This document shows, piece after piece, positions 26,064 to 38,400 of a DNA stretch of 64,000 nucleotides (the stretch's first letter is position 1; each line of letters starts with the position of its first letter). The notes below the pieces were generated by a model, which worked only from the letters and a program-made list of their open reading frames with translations, did no database searches and was not told the DNA's origin. The stretch covers positions 131,862 through 195,861 of the forward strand of contig VXAU01001321.1 of assembly GCA_013399695.1 (NCBI GenBank), in the 5' to 3' direction. Origin of the DNA: Formicarius rufipectus. Its lineage: Eukaryota > Chordata > Aves > Passeriformes > Formicariidae. Both the position numbers and the translations under genes were made by a program.

Positions 26064-26679
26064 GAGTAAGTTGTGGCAAAAACTAGCTTTTATACTAATT
26101 AAAACACTCAGGTAGTAAGAACTGTCTACTTAGAGGGGATCAAAGTTTGGTTTCCCTGGCAGTGAAAATGTTTCCACCATTAAATTAGTGGAGCCTAGAA
26201 GAGAGGCAGGGTTGGATGCAGAGCATAAATTCATTATGATCACTTCAGGTCAATCAGTATACTTTTTAACACAATAATTACTAGGAAAGGCCTCTGTTGT
26301 TTCTAGTTACTAATCTTCCTGTATCCATAGACTTCCTATTTAAAAGATAAAAATAATAGTATATTCAAATAATTGCCTTTAAAATATTTCCTTGCAAAAC
26401 TATAGCATGGTTGAATGTTCTGAGATTTTGAGATAGCCATGTATTATGGCATGAGGGATAATTAAGACTTCTCAACAGACTGTAGGAAGTCTGAAACTCC
26501 ATGGTTTTACGTGCTGCTCTCTCTTAAACCTGAGTTAATTTACTTTCCCTTATTGGTTTTTAATGTAATTCCTTCATGTTACTCTCTCATTTTGCATAGA
26601 TACACAACCTATATATGTGTCAGATACAACCTCACTTATTTTCCTGTGTGATAAATGATAATTTCCTTAACTTTTTGTC

Positions 26680-26704
26680 ATATATATATATATATACACA
26701 CACA
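26680..26704. repeat. (AT)n-(AC)n compound microsatellite
   Basis: About eight AT units followed by four AC units. Confidence 0.9.
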
Positions 26705-27838
26705 TGAAACAGGTCCACAGACACTCATTTGTGAGTTTCATTAACATGTCAATTAATCCCCTTTCCAGTTCATTAACAAAGATGTTAACTACTGCAAGAT
26801 TTAACATTGATTCCTTTCCATACTATTATTTGCTTCTTCCCATTCAATACAATGCCATTTACCACTAATATTACTTAACAGATTTTCAAAATACTTCTCT
26901 AATCTGCAATTTACATGGGTTGTTTGGAATTAAATTTAGAATGAGTTTGTCTCTTCTGTTTGCAATACTGAAACTTGCCAAACATCAAAGCCTTTCACAT
27001 ATTTCATTTGCTCAATCTTACAATATTTGCTCCCCTTAGATAGGGTCAATTGCACAAAAAGGGACTGTATCAGATCACAGAATCACAGACTGGTTGAGGA
27101 TGGAAGGGCCTCTGGAGGTCATCGTGTTCAACTCCCCTGTTCAAGCAGGGCCACCTAGAGTAGGTTGCCCAGGATTATGCCCATACTGATTTTTAATATC
27201 TGCAAGGATGGAAACTTCACAACTTCTCTGGGCAATCTGTTCCAGTGTTGAGTCATCCTTATAGAAAAAAGTGTTTCTTTATCTTCAGGCAAAATTTCCC
27301 ATATTTCAATTTATGCCCACTACTTCTTATGCTGTCACTGGACATCCCTAAAACAATCCATGCTCCATCTTTACCTACCTCAGATATTAGATACATTGAC
27401 AAAATCTCTCCTGAGCCTGCTCTTCCTCACAGGAGAGATGCTCCAGTCTCTTCATCATCTCAATAATCCTTTATTGGACTCTCCCTGATGTGTTCATGTC
27501 TCTCTCTTACTGGGTAGCCCAGAACAGAGCACAGTATTCTAGTTGTGGTCTCATTAGTGTTGCATAAAGGGGAAGGATCATTCACCTCCACTCTGGCTGG
27601 CAACACTTCTCCTAATGTAGTTGAGGACACTGTTAGTCCTCTCTGCCAGAAGGACACATGCTGGCTCATGTTCCAGCTTGGTGTCCACCAAGATTCCTAG
27701 GTCCTTTTCTGCAAAAGTCCTTTCCATACTGTCAGTCCCAGCATGTACTAGTGAATGGGATTATTTCTCCAGCCTGTTGAGGTTCCCTCTGGCAATACAA
27801 CTCTTTGGTTGTATTAGAAATCCTTGCAGCAAATTTGC

Positions 27839-28231
27839 TGTTTCTGGCCAGGGTTAATTTTTGCAGTAGCCAGGAGGGGCATGTCTAGGACACAGAAGGT
27901 ATTCTAGAACACCTCACCTCATTTCAGGGATGGAGGAAGTGATCAGGTCTTGTTGGGATCCCTGGGGAGCATGTGAGTGGTTCGACTGTCTCTTTTGTAC
28001 ATTTTTGTTATTAATATTGTTGCTGTTACTGTGTGCTTTCTTACCTCACTGCTGTTTCCAATAAATTGTTCCTCTCTCAACCTGTGATCTCAGCTTTTTG
28101 TGCCTTCAGTTCTCCTCTCCAGCCTGCCACATGGGGAGGAGGAGAGGGACGGGGTGAATGAGCAATTGCTTGTGGTTTGGAGCAGTTTCAGTGGGAACAC
28201 TAAATTGGAGAATACTACTACAAAACCACCA
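27839..28231 (+). mobile_element. solo LTR (ERVL-like) nested in CR1
   Basis: About 393 bases interrupt the antisense CR1. It begins TGTTTCTGGCCAGGGTTAAT and ends near AAAACCACCA, giving TG...CA ends. It shares layout with the LTR at 14332-14843: a GGGTTAATTTTT segment, a GCAGTAGCCAGGAGGGGCAT segment, a T-rich segment, an AATAAA polyadenylation signal (28060-28065), CTCTCAACCTGTGATCTC, then a G-rich U5 (GGGGAGGAGGAGAGGGACGG) and GAGCAATTGCTTGTGG. A clear target-site duplication could not be identified, so the ends are accurate to a few bases. No internal proviral sequence is present. Confidence 0.75.
28060..28065 (+). promoter_or_regulatory. polyadenylation signal of the nested LTR
   Basis: AATAAA directly precedes the TTGTTCCTCTCTCAACC segment, the usual place for the R-region polyadenylation signal in this LTR type. 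Confidence 0.55.
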
Positions 28232-29654
28232 TAAAGGTACACTCTGCCCCCTGATTGATATTACATTGTTGAACAGTGTTGGTACCTCTGGGGTTCAGCA
28301 GTAGTTGCTGGCCTCTAACTAGACTTTGTACTGCTGATCACCACCCTCTGAGCCCAGTTATTCAGCCATTTTCCAAAACACCTCACTAACTGCTCATCCA
28401 ACTCCCAGTTCTCTTGTCCTCTCTATGAGGATGATGTAAAAGATATTGTCAAAAGCCTTTCTGAAATCTGAGTGCTGCCCACTACTCCCCCTCATCTACC
28501 AAGCTAGTCAGTACATCGTAGAAGGTATTCAAACTGGTCAAGAAGCACTTCCCTTTTGTGAACTCAAAGAGTAAAAGCAAAACCAGCTCCTTCATCTAGT
28601 AGGACCGGAAGATTGGAAATTGAAGTCAGGCAAGTTGAAAATTAAAGCATGCATGTAAACAGTGATGGTGACCAGTTACAGTAAGAGAGTACCTGGGATG
28701 TATAGTCCACATAGGTGTGTGAGTACCTAAGTGTAGTGGATGCCTGTCAACAAAATATGTCATATCCAGTAGTAAATGAGTAACACTGAAGACACATGAT
28801 ATAGCCGGATTGAAACAAGATTCTCTGGTCACTTCTTCTGATGTGCAAACAAATGAAAATAACTTCTAGAAGAATGCAAATTTCTGCATGAGCTGTTCTG
28901 ACTGAATGATCTCAATTTGAAACGGTATTTGAAACGGTAATTTATAAATATTACAGCAGCTAGATTTTGAGAAGAATGTCAGTCTGCTCCTGAAAAGACG
29001 CAGGGAACTATTCTTCTGGTAAGAAGTCCACTTCTAAATGCAATCTCATTTCCTTGCTGTGTCATGCTATACCCAGCAGTGCCTCTCTTTTCATAAAGAT
29101 GTCTAGACATCTGCTAAATCTCATTGCTTTGATGACAACTTATTCCATATGTGGCCTGCCTCAAAGAAATTACACTACCTTAAACTGGCATTTCTTCCTG
29201 TTTCTGTCTTTCAGATTGTGGGTGCTCTTATTTTGACCCTAAGTACCCCACTCCTTGCTCCTAACCTGTGAACAGACTGAAATTCAAAAGACCTGTTGTG
29301 TATAAACTTGCCCACTTTAATGCTTTGATACAGTTTTTTCTTGCACCTTCCTTGCATTTGTGCCAGCTATATGACATTGCACCTAGAAGTATTTCTCTGG
29401 CAGCCCTTCTCTTCTGTCTACATTGCCTTTTTCTCTTTCCCTCCTATATTTCTGGCTTATTCCTTGCCTTTTCAGCTCTCTGTTACTCAAGGCCTCGGTG
29501 TACTAGACTTCTCCCCATCATTTTTGCTTCGCTTCCTTCTTTGAAATGAGCTGGAGAGAGACTGGCAAGGTGTGTGTCAGAGCAGAGCAGAGCAGCTGTG
29601 AGTCTCCAAATCCTCCCTTCACCTGCTGAGCAGCAGATGCTGCCTCCAGAGGAG

Positions 29655-29897
29655 CCGTTTGTGGCGGAACAGCAAGAGGACCTGATCTTCTTACCACTTG
29701 CACTTGTTTAGCTCCGGTGCCTTGATGTCTTTGAAAGAGCAGGTCGCGTGTAGAGGGAAAAAGAGCCATGAGGGGCAGACCGCAATATGCCTGGATACAC
29801 TGTGGCAGTTTGAAAACAGCCGCGTGTCTCCTCATTACACCGCTGGCCCTGTCCACAGTTTTCTCTGTTGCCTATGTTTTCAAACTGGGCAGGCCCG
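29655..29897. promoter_or_regulatory. local CpG cluster, possible regulatory element
   Basis: I count ten CpG dinucleotides in 243 bases (near 29655, 29665, 29715, 29745, 29747, 29781, 29821, 29823, 29841, 29896), while the kilobases on either side have almost none. The GC content is also visibly higher. It could be an enhancer, an unmethylated alternative promoter or an unannotated exon. No convincing frame, TATA box or splice pattern identifies which. The call is inference from composition only. Confidence 0.3.
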
Positions 29898-32388
29898 GGG
29901 TTGTTAAACTCTAGCTCTTCCCTTCCTTCCCCCTCAGCAAGCCAAACAATCTTGCCTACTGAGTTTATTTATAAGTCAACCATTTTATAGAGGGATCTGT
30001 GTTTGCTTATGCAATGACAGCAAAGATGTAAAGTGAACCACTGTTCTAAAAAGCCTTCCATGGAAGCCTCTCAGCATTGTTTGTTGCCCTGGAGAGGTTT
30101 CTGGTGCTAACGTGACTTCAACTCTCTGAGTAATGCTTTCCTTAACAATATTGCCAACTGTTAATTAAAAAAAAAGAAATGAGAATTAGTTCTTTGACCT
30201 GGTTGTAATTCTGAATTAGAATTATGTTTGCCAAATCACTTTGAATTTTAAAGAAATAAAAAAGAGTAAATCCTCTTGTGTTTTAGAAACACGGTGTAAT
30301 TTTATGCATTATGTATCATGTCCTGAAAATGTCTTGAAAAGACAAAAAGAAATAGAAGAACAGATATAACCCTGATGCCAATTAATATTTTTCACTGGAT
30401 ATTAATCTGTGGGAATTATCCCCTTTAAATTGACCTTTAGACATCTGATTAGACTGACACTAAGCTCTGCTGACCAGCACATATATAATTAGCAAATAGC
30501 AAGGTGAGGTAGAACTGGTTTAATCTCATTTCATCCCTGAGACTTTATCACCATTTGGCCTAGTTCCCTTTATCCAGAGATAACAGCTTTATTTGGCAGT
30601 GAATTAAAGAACCAAGTAGCTTTGCATTGTAATATAGGTCAAACAAAAACAGCATATTTGGTGTTGGGCTTCTTGACAAGCAAAATGCCTGGAGATTTTC
30701 AGTGGTGGGAATAAAGCAGTTGCAAAAGGCTGTAGAGAATTTGCAGACTTAAAAAAGTGCAGAATATTTGAAAGATTTTAATTGGAGCCAGTCAGCAGGT
30801 CCTGTAGCAGTTCATTGTGCTATTGGAGATCAGAGTTTAAATTCCAGCTGGCAAGGACTTGGAGCAATATGAAGACAGGGAAATTGACCAGTGTCTGAGA
30901 GGTTGCCCCTATGATACTTTTACATAAGGTCTCCTATTTGACTCAGGAGTTAAAAATTGGTTGGGAAGGCAAGTGAATCTTGCCTTGCCTTCTTCAGTTT
31001 CCACATGACTACTGGCACTACTAAGACTCATATAAAGAAAAAGAAATGTATCAGAGATCTTGCCCCTCTACTCAAAATGATCTTTTCAATAAAACTCCCT
31101 GTTTTCTCACCTACAAAATAACATAAGCACTAAGTTATTAGATCCCTATGGGTCACCCTGTTTTCTGCCCTTGCCACTCTGCTGTTTAAGTGGCCCAGAA
31201 TTGGTTGAATAACTTCCATGATATTCAAGATTTGTAACGTAATCTCTACCTGTGGCGTACAACTGTATTAACTGATTTGATACCATACTAGGTTTTTTCA
31301 GCACATGCTCAATCAGATGAAACTAAAAGTATCCCAGTGACTCATAAAGAATTTAGCAGGTTTTATTGGAATTTTTAGCTACATAATTTCTTTAAAAGAG
31401 GATGAGTGCAGGTATTATTAATGAGTAGAAGATAACGTACAGTGCTACAATTCGCACTTCTACAAGCTCTTGCAGCCTGCATTTCACCTGTGACTGTCTG
31501 AATTTAGCAATCTGCCCCAGACAAGAGTGTTGCAAGTGTTGTTTGGGCTTTCTAAATATGACAAGCTGATTACACACCGATCTGCAGAACTCCCAGGAAA
31601 AAAGGGAACTAGGGACTGTAGGTAAAGTAGATTTGGAGGACTTTTAATTGGTTATTAGCATAAATAAAATTACATTTATTTCTAGTATGGGGAAAGAGAG
31701 AAAGGGTAATAATAGCATAATATCTTTGATCTATTGCTGGGACAATCTTATTATTAGGACTTATACCAATGATCATTAAAGAGAACTCTTACACAACAGG
31801 AAAGCACTCTGTGCCTTCCCTTTCCTCAAATCACTTATTGGAAAGAAATCTTCAACTTGATAGGCAGCAGGTTGATCACTGACCCAGAGCTGCAGTAGGG
31901 AGATTGGATCTTGGATATATGGCCCTTGGAGATTAGTCCTTTACTGACTGTCATCCAGAAAACTACCTTCACAGTCTTGAATGCTGTCTGACACTCAGTG
32001 CTACACGTGTGTACATGAATACCAATCATAACTGTAGTTTTAAATTACAAGCACAAGCAATAATGGTGATTCTGAGTTCATGTGAGAAAACACTTTCCCT
32101 ACATCCACATGCTCTAAAGAAAATTTCCTAAGTTTTAACTTGGACAGCTAAATACTCATAGCTCTGCTATGTCTGTACAAGCAGAATTGATTATATGGAT
32201 GGACAATAGCGAGACGGGAGGTGGTCCCTAACTCCATTGAAGGAGCTGTGCACTAGAGTAGACACTATCTTCTATTATGCCATGTGTTGCAAGGAGGTGG
32301 CTCGTTGTTGCACTGAAACTCCTCCAGAATAATTTAACAGAAAAAAAAGGGGGGAGTACTTAAACCTGCCTTTATGCATCTATGCATG

Positions 32389-32460
32389 TTTTGGGGTTTT
32401 TTTGTTTGTTTGTTTGTTGGTTTTTTTTGTTTTGTTTTGTTGTTGTTTTTTTTAAAAAAA
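32389..32460. repeat. T/G-rich (TTTG)n tract
   Basis: Poly-T with TTTG, TTGG and TTG units, ending in a short poly-A. Confidence 0.9.
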
Positions 32461-35400
32461 GAACTAGGCTACAGGAAACTGACAGAACAGGAACAACAGA
32501 AACAAATTTAGGATGGAACTTTAATTCGTAATCATACTACTGAGGCTGCAAAATCAGAAAAAAAGAAAAGCTGTGTGAAATGCACCTTAGTCAGACAGGA
32601 ATAGTAATGACATTTTTGGTATTCAAGGAAGCTCAATTAATTTGATTGCTTTTCCTATTTCAAGAAATGATGATGTTTAATTTTGCCAGGTCTGTTATCT
32701 TGGTGATCTCTGGTATTTTAGTACAATCTTTGCTCCTGTAGATATTAAACAAAAATATTTTTGGAATATATGAAGATATTTTAAATTATTCTGTCAGGAA
32801 TCTAAATATACAATAAAGAATCTACTCTTTCCCATTCTACTATTGTTTCTGAGAATTGGGGAGGAAGGAGTGTGTATAAGGAGCTTAGTGACTGTTCACC
32901 TCTGAGAAGTTATTAATCATTATATCACTAGGTTTCAGAAATAGGTACTTCAATCAGAATAAGCAGATAGATTTAGGCTGATAGTTTTGATACCACACAC
33001 ACGTAATCCAAGGGGTTTATGAAGCTTCTTACATTGCCCTGTGCAAATACAGTATCAATACCACTCAGTAAATAGCACACGTTTAGAATGATAACACATA
33101 CACATGGTAGTAATAGATTCCAATGTGGTTTTTATCCATAAAGTGGCACATTTCTGGGTAATATGAAATTGTAATTTGTAGATGTAGATAAGTTTAGGAT
33201 TTTGAAATCCTCAGTGACCAAAGACAATCAAAGAAAACTACATTACCATCAGACTTGTCTCAAATCTGAATTTTTACCTACTTTCTCTGGGAATCTATCA
33301 GATAATGAATGCAAGTACTACAACTCACACAAAAGTATAATTTGAAATATGACATTAAGAAGAAATATTAACAGACCAAGATTAGCTACTTAAATATATA
33401 GTCAGCATGAAATGAAAAACTTGACTCTTTCAAACACATCTCCAATTTTTAAGTTTTTGGGGCAAATTTTTATATCTCCCTTTTGCTAATGTTCAGGTAA
33501 TTAAGGATATTTTCATGAATGATTCCAGGAAAATAATATCAGGCCTATAGATTTTAATCCTAGAACTAAACATATTGCATCACATGAGAACAGTCGAACT
33601 TTAGCGATGGGGTTCAACTTCAACTCTTCAACTAAGAGACTCAGAGTTTATCTATACACATCATAGGTTATTAGAGATGCCTCAGAGCTTCCATACATTG
33701 GAAACTTCCAGTTTCCACTCCAGTAAGTCCTTTAAGAAACAGATCATGAAGCTAATTCTTGAAGTTCATTTGCAAAATGACAAGCTTTTTCAATGCACCA
33801 GTGTTAAATATTTCTTGCATAGGAAAAGCTGACTACTTCTGTTTATCCTTTACATATGCAGAATTTGTAAGTATACAAGTTCACTTTAGCCTTCCGGTTT
33901 TGCACAGAATGAGAATGAGACAGGGATGTAACACATATGCCCTTCTGAATCCAGCGTTTGTTCCTGTGAAGTCTGCTCACGGTGCAGATGTGTAGTTTCA
34001 CACTCCAGTCCACAGGGTGGTCAGCCACTCTGCAGAGACCACAGTCCTTGTCCAGTGAGGCACTGTGGTGTCCATGGTCTGCCTCTTACTTCAATTCCTC
34101 ACTTCTAAAACTGAAGATCTGAACTCTGTCCAAAATAGTGTTGGGTCTCAGCAGTCCAATTTAGATCTACCTGTTCTTTTTGGTGGTTTTTTTTTCCACA
34201 ACATTATTCAAACAGATCTATTTGCTATGAACAGGCACAAAATACAGTAAGTTTCTCCGTAATTATTCAGGTGATGCACAAAAAAGCTTATTTTTATTAG
34301 GAAATAGATGTTATTTCACTTCAGTCATGCTGTGAAAGGGAAAAGGTACAGAGAAATGATATAAAGGGGATACGGCCATTTGATGAAGAATTTTGAAATG
34401 ATACTGAGAGAAAGAAAGTGCAAAATATGCCTGGTAATGGAAGGCATATTTAACTAGGTAAGTTAAGATGAATAAAGCCTAGACTTTTAGAAATGGTTGG
34501 TAATTTTGCATGCTTTCTTTTTGGTGCTCAGCTACCAAATCTTAAGCTGGGCTCTGAGAATATTTATTTTGTCAAAACTGTATGGAAAGAATATTTACAT
34601 TTTTTTTAGTACATATAATGACTCAAATTGTCCATAAACATCAGCACTTTGCAGATGGCCAAAATGTGACCACACCATTCACGGATTTTAGCTGCAGGTG
34701 GAATGCATGACACTATAGAATTTCTAGATTTCTACATACATTTCCACAAATGCCTTAATTTAAATCTGGTCAGGGATTTCAAAATAGAAGTAAAAAAAGA
34801 TATTTGGTTTATTTTGTTTTTTAAGCAACCTCAGGAACACATCACAAAACAAAGAGAAGCTGAGAGTTTTGAATTTGGAGAGGAAGGAAAATTATTTTAA
34901 TTGTACATTAGGTGTATTTCTAGGATGCGTTGTCATTACTGAGTGACTCAAGAAGAAAAAGTAAGGAAAAGGTTAAAGAATAATATGATGCACTCACCTT
35001 GGTAGAAAAAGAAAATAATTGTCACCTGAGTAGTCAATATTGCTCATTTTTTCCAGGTAAACCTTTACAATTTGCCATCACTTTGATTATAAACTTCAAT
35101 CATTCCAACCACCACTCTTGGTTGTAGTTCACTCTGAAATATGTCACATCATTTGAAGATGTTCAGCATGGATAACTAACAGATGACCTTTAAAGTTTTC
35201 TCTAAAACTGTTTTAATTTATTTTAACATAAAAAAATAATAGTGCATGTGTAAGCCATCCATGCATCAAACCAAATAATCTAAACTAAATTCCAATTCAC
35301 CTTTAAGTATCAAAAGATTTAAGCCTATTTACAGCTTGGATTTACTAATGTTTAGAGAAAAAATATAGTTTAGCAAATCCTGTCTGAAGTTACAAATCAC

Positions 35401-38400
35401 ATAATACAATGTTTGCTTTCTAAATGTCATATTGAAGGAAGCTTCTCTGGCAGATCAGAGAATAGTACAGTGGTTGAGTCCAATTTCTTAAGAATCCTTG
35501 CAAACCAGGATAGAAGTGGTCCAGCAAATTCATTGCCACGTTTAAAGCACACATTTTTGTAAAAGCTTGTTTGCTTTCCCTTTAACCACAGCTTTTGAAA
35601 TAAGTAAATGTCCTGAAAAATTATTTGGATTGAACTTCACATGTTCTCTTCATTATTTTAGATCCACAACATGCTGAGGAAAATAAATTTGCTTTGGATA
35701 CCTGTTATTCAATAAGTGGTTTTATTTTATATATTTTTCTCTTCAGCAAATTGTACTAAAAGTACAAAAGAGAATGTAATAACTAGTAATTTCTGTTAAA
35801 AAGTAAAAACTAAAAAAATCATTGCATCACACTGTTCGTCCTCTTTGTCTTTCACATTAATGGAAATATGCCTCATACAAAGATGAATACACAAAGACAC
35901 GAGCTTGTTTTTATAAACCCTAGGCAGCTCAGCAGTTACATTTTTTGTGCCTTCATCTTAATTATTAAATACCCAAAGCAAGCTTGAATGTCTTTGGCTG
36001 GAAGACACACTTTTTCATGTAAGACATGTTACATCCTTTAAAATTAGGGAAGATACAGGTTGTTGTAAATCAGCATGAGTTTGCTAATAAAGGTGTTTTT
36101 ATTATGGTAGATCCTGTGCCAGAGAAGAACAAAGAACATTAAATTGTGCATGACCCTTATTAATGCCACCTGGATCTAATATCTTCTGCTTCTTTTGCAC
36201 TACCAGAATCTCAGATAAGAAGCTGAAGAAGTTCTGTATAGTTGTAGTATAAAAAGTAGATGGCAGGAAAAAACCCATTGCTTAGCTATAGACTGTGTAA
36301 CATTTTATTTTTTTCTGGTTCATGGCACATTCAGATATGACATACTCAGATGTATTTGAATGCATAAAAGTTTGTGTTGTATAAATATATTAATATGAGT
36401 ATTTTTAATTTTAAATGATTAAAACCACATGGAAAACAGTATTAAATAAAAGACCAAACTATAGCAGTCATGACAGACATACACCAATTGAATATGGCGT
36501 GGGGTGGATTGGTTAATTCTTAAAATATATACACCTATTGTTCATACGATGCTATGCAGTCCTAATCTTTAAAGAAAGAAATGAAGTAATCACTTGACTT
36601 TGGGAAACTGGATCAGTCTGCATAGTGACCCTACTGGCTCCTGAGCTCTCAGGTGCTGCTTTGTGAAGGACATCCATTCAGGGCTGGAACTCGCTTGTCA
36701 TAGCCTCCCTTCAACTCCCCGGGCTGTGCATTCACACATGCTTACCTTTGGTCTGAACAGCAACAGGATTACTCAGATGTTCTGAAGGTAAACCCTCCGC
36801 CTGGATCTCTCCTGTGGGTGCTGACTGGAAGGTCAGTTTGAGTTTAATCGAGATCTCTGTTTATCCACTTTTGTTAGATTTCCTGTATAGATAAGAACTA
36901 TTCTTGAGCTTGAAGGAAGTTAGAACTAAAAAACTCAGCTCTTGTGGAACCCAGGTCTCTCCACTACCATCCCTCTTAGGATTCTTTCAGGTAGACCTGT
37001 GAACAGGCAAAAGCCTGCTTCCCCAAAGTCACGTATCAGAGTGAGTTACTGCAGTGGATAACCCCTTGTCTTTTTTTAAAAAGTATACACTGTCATTTTT
37101 GAGAGGATGGCCCCATAACTGAAGCTTGTATAGACTGAGAACTACTCTAACCTGCTCTGACTGCTAATGAAGACACAGTACTTGTCTTATTTTGCCAGAA
37201 GCAGCAAATTTCTAGATTACTGGGAGGACACCTCTGTGGGGTTTTGATTTCTTCAACCCTCTTCATTCTGAAAGACAGATGATGACATGATTAAAATATT
37301 ACTTGTGTATGACTTCACAAACACTGGAAGTCCTTACGGTTTGTGGAAAATATGATCATATACTTGTGAGAATAGACATAACTATGTGAGTACCTGTACA
37401 GATTTCTTGTAAAATGTAGATAATTAAGATAATTCTTTCTAGATAATGATGAGGAGAAGGAGGGGGACTCTGTGATATCTTGGACTCCATGATAAGAATA
37501 GACAGAATCACTTATCACTGTTATTTTTTATCAAGCTATCATCATGCTTTATTGGCCTATTTGAGAGAAAACATCAGGAAAAAAAGATTTTTTGGCCCTA
37601 CTAACTACTAATGCACTAGTTGAACATCTAATATACCTAAACACTAACAGGGTTTCTGCTGGGATATCTTCATCTCCCGTGCTTACTTTACATACTGGGC
37701 TTTAGTAAACACTTAAGAAAAAGTATGCATTGTACTTAGAGCTGATGTTTGGATGTTTAATACTCATTAAATTATACCTACCTCTTCAATGGCTTAGCTG
37801 GATGATTTGATGCAATATAAATTTGTACAAAATAAGAAAAGATATTTCAACACAGTACTTTAAGATTTAGGTAAAGTGTATTCAAATGTTTCATACTTAG
37901 ACCTATCCTCCCACTACCCCAGTAATGTCAGTTTTAATTTCCTTTCAGAGAACCGACATTTCTGGTTCATGAAGTGCCAAACATATTCTCAGTTCTAAAC
38001 AAGTTCTAAAATACATGACACCAATGTAAACAGTAAGAATAATACCTGTAAAAACAAATGAGGAGGATTTTAATGAAAACCTCTGCATACATTTCAGCAT
38101 CTGAGAGCCTTCCTAGGAATTAAATTTGCAAAACAAATTTTCTAGTCTCAGTTTTCAGAAGAGTTAATTATCAGCTAGCAGACCAATGTCTCACCACATG
38201 TAAAATGCTAGGAGAGTTAGAAAACAACACTTATGTTTTAGATTAAATATCATAGTTCATTATAATGTGGCTGTATTCTTTGGAAGTAACAATTTGCAGT
38301 TCTAATTTCCAGTTGTATAAATATCAGCTGCATTTGGGGGTTTTCATCTTTTCCTGTTTAACAAAAAGAATTAAAATTTATCAGAGCAATTCAGGAAGAT

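Larger units (their letters stand above)
23056..27073. other. unique non-coding DNA with poly-T tracts
   Basis: No gene supported. Contains T-rich tracts at 23395-23439 and 25951-26061 and an (AT)n(AC)n run at 26680-26704. Around 24420-24445 there is a short CpG-bearing patch but no exon-like frame. Confidence 0.55.
27074..28565 (-). mobile_element. CR1 LINE, antisense, split by a nested LTR
   Basis: The plus strand starts ATCACAGAATCACAGACTGG, the reverse complement of a CR1 3' terminus with its octamer repeats. It continues through the antisense 3' UTR (GGTCATCGTGTTCAACTCCC, GGCCACCTAGAGTAGGTTGC) and then antisense ORF2 C-terminal sequence (AGGAGAGATGCTCCAGTCTC; GCCCAGAACAGAGCACAGTA; AACACTTCTCCTAATG; GGTGTCCACCAAGATTCCTA). 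At 27838 homology stops at a retroviral LTR and resumes at 28232 with GGTACACTCTGCC, TTGTTGAACAGTGTTGGTAC, then AAAGCCTTTCTGAAATCTGA and antisense KGKS-type sequence to about 28565. After removal of the LTR about 1.1 kb of CR1 remains. It is truncated at the 5' side and inactivated. ORF2 is recognisable but not open. Confidence 0.9.

Noticed and set aside
29518..29907. Frames of 112 (minus) and 69 (plus) codons in the CpG cluster
   Set aside because: No domain and no splice-site pattern. The composition is noted as a finding, but a coding gene is not supported.
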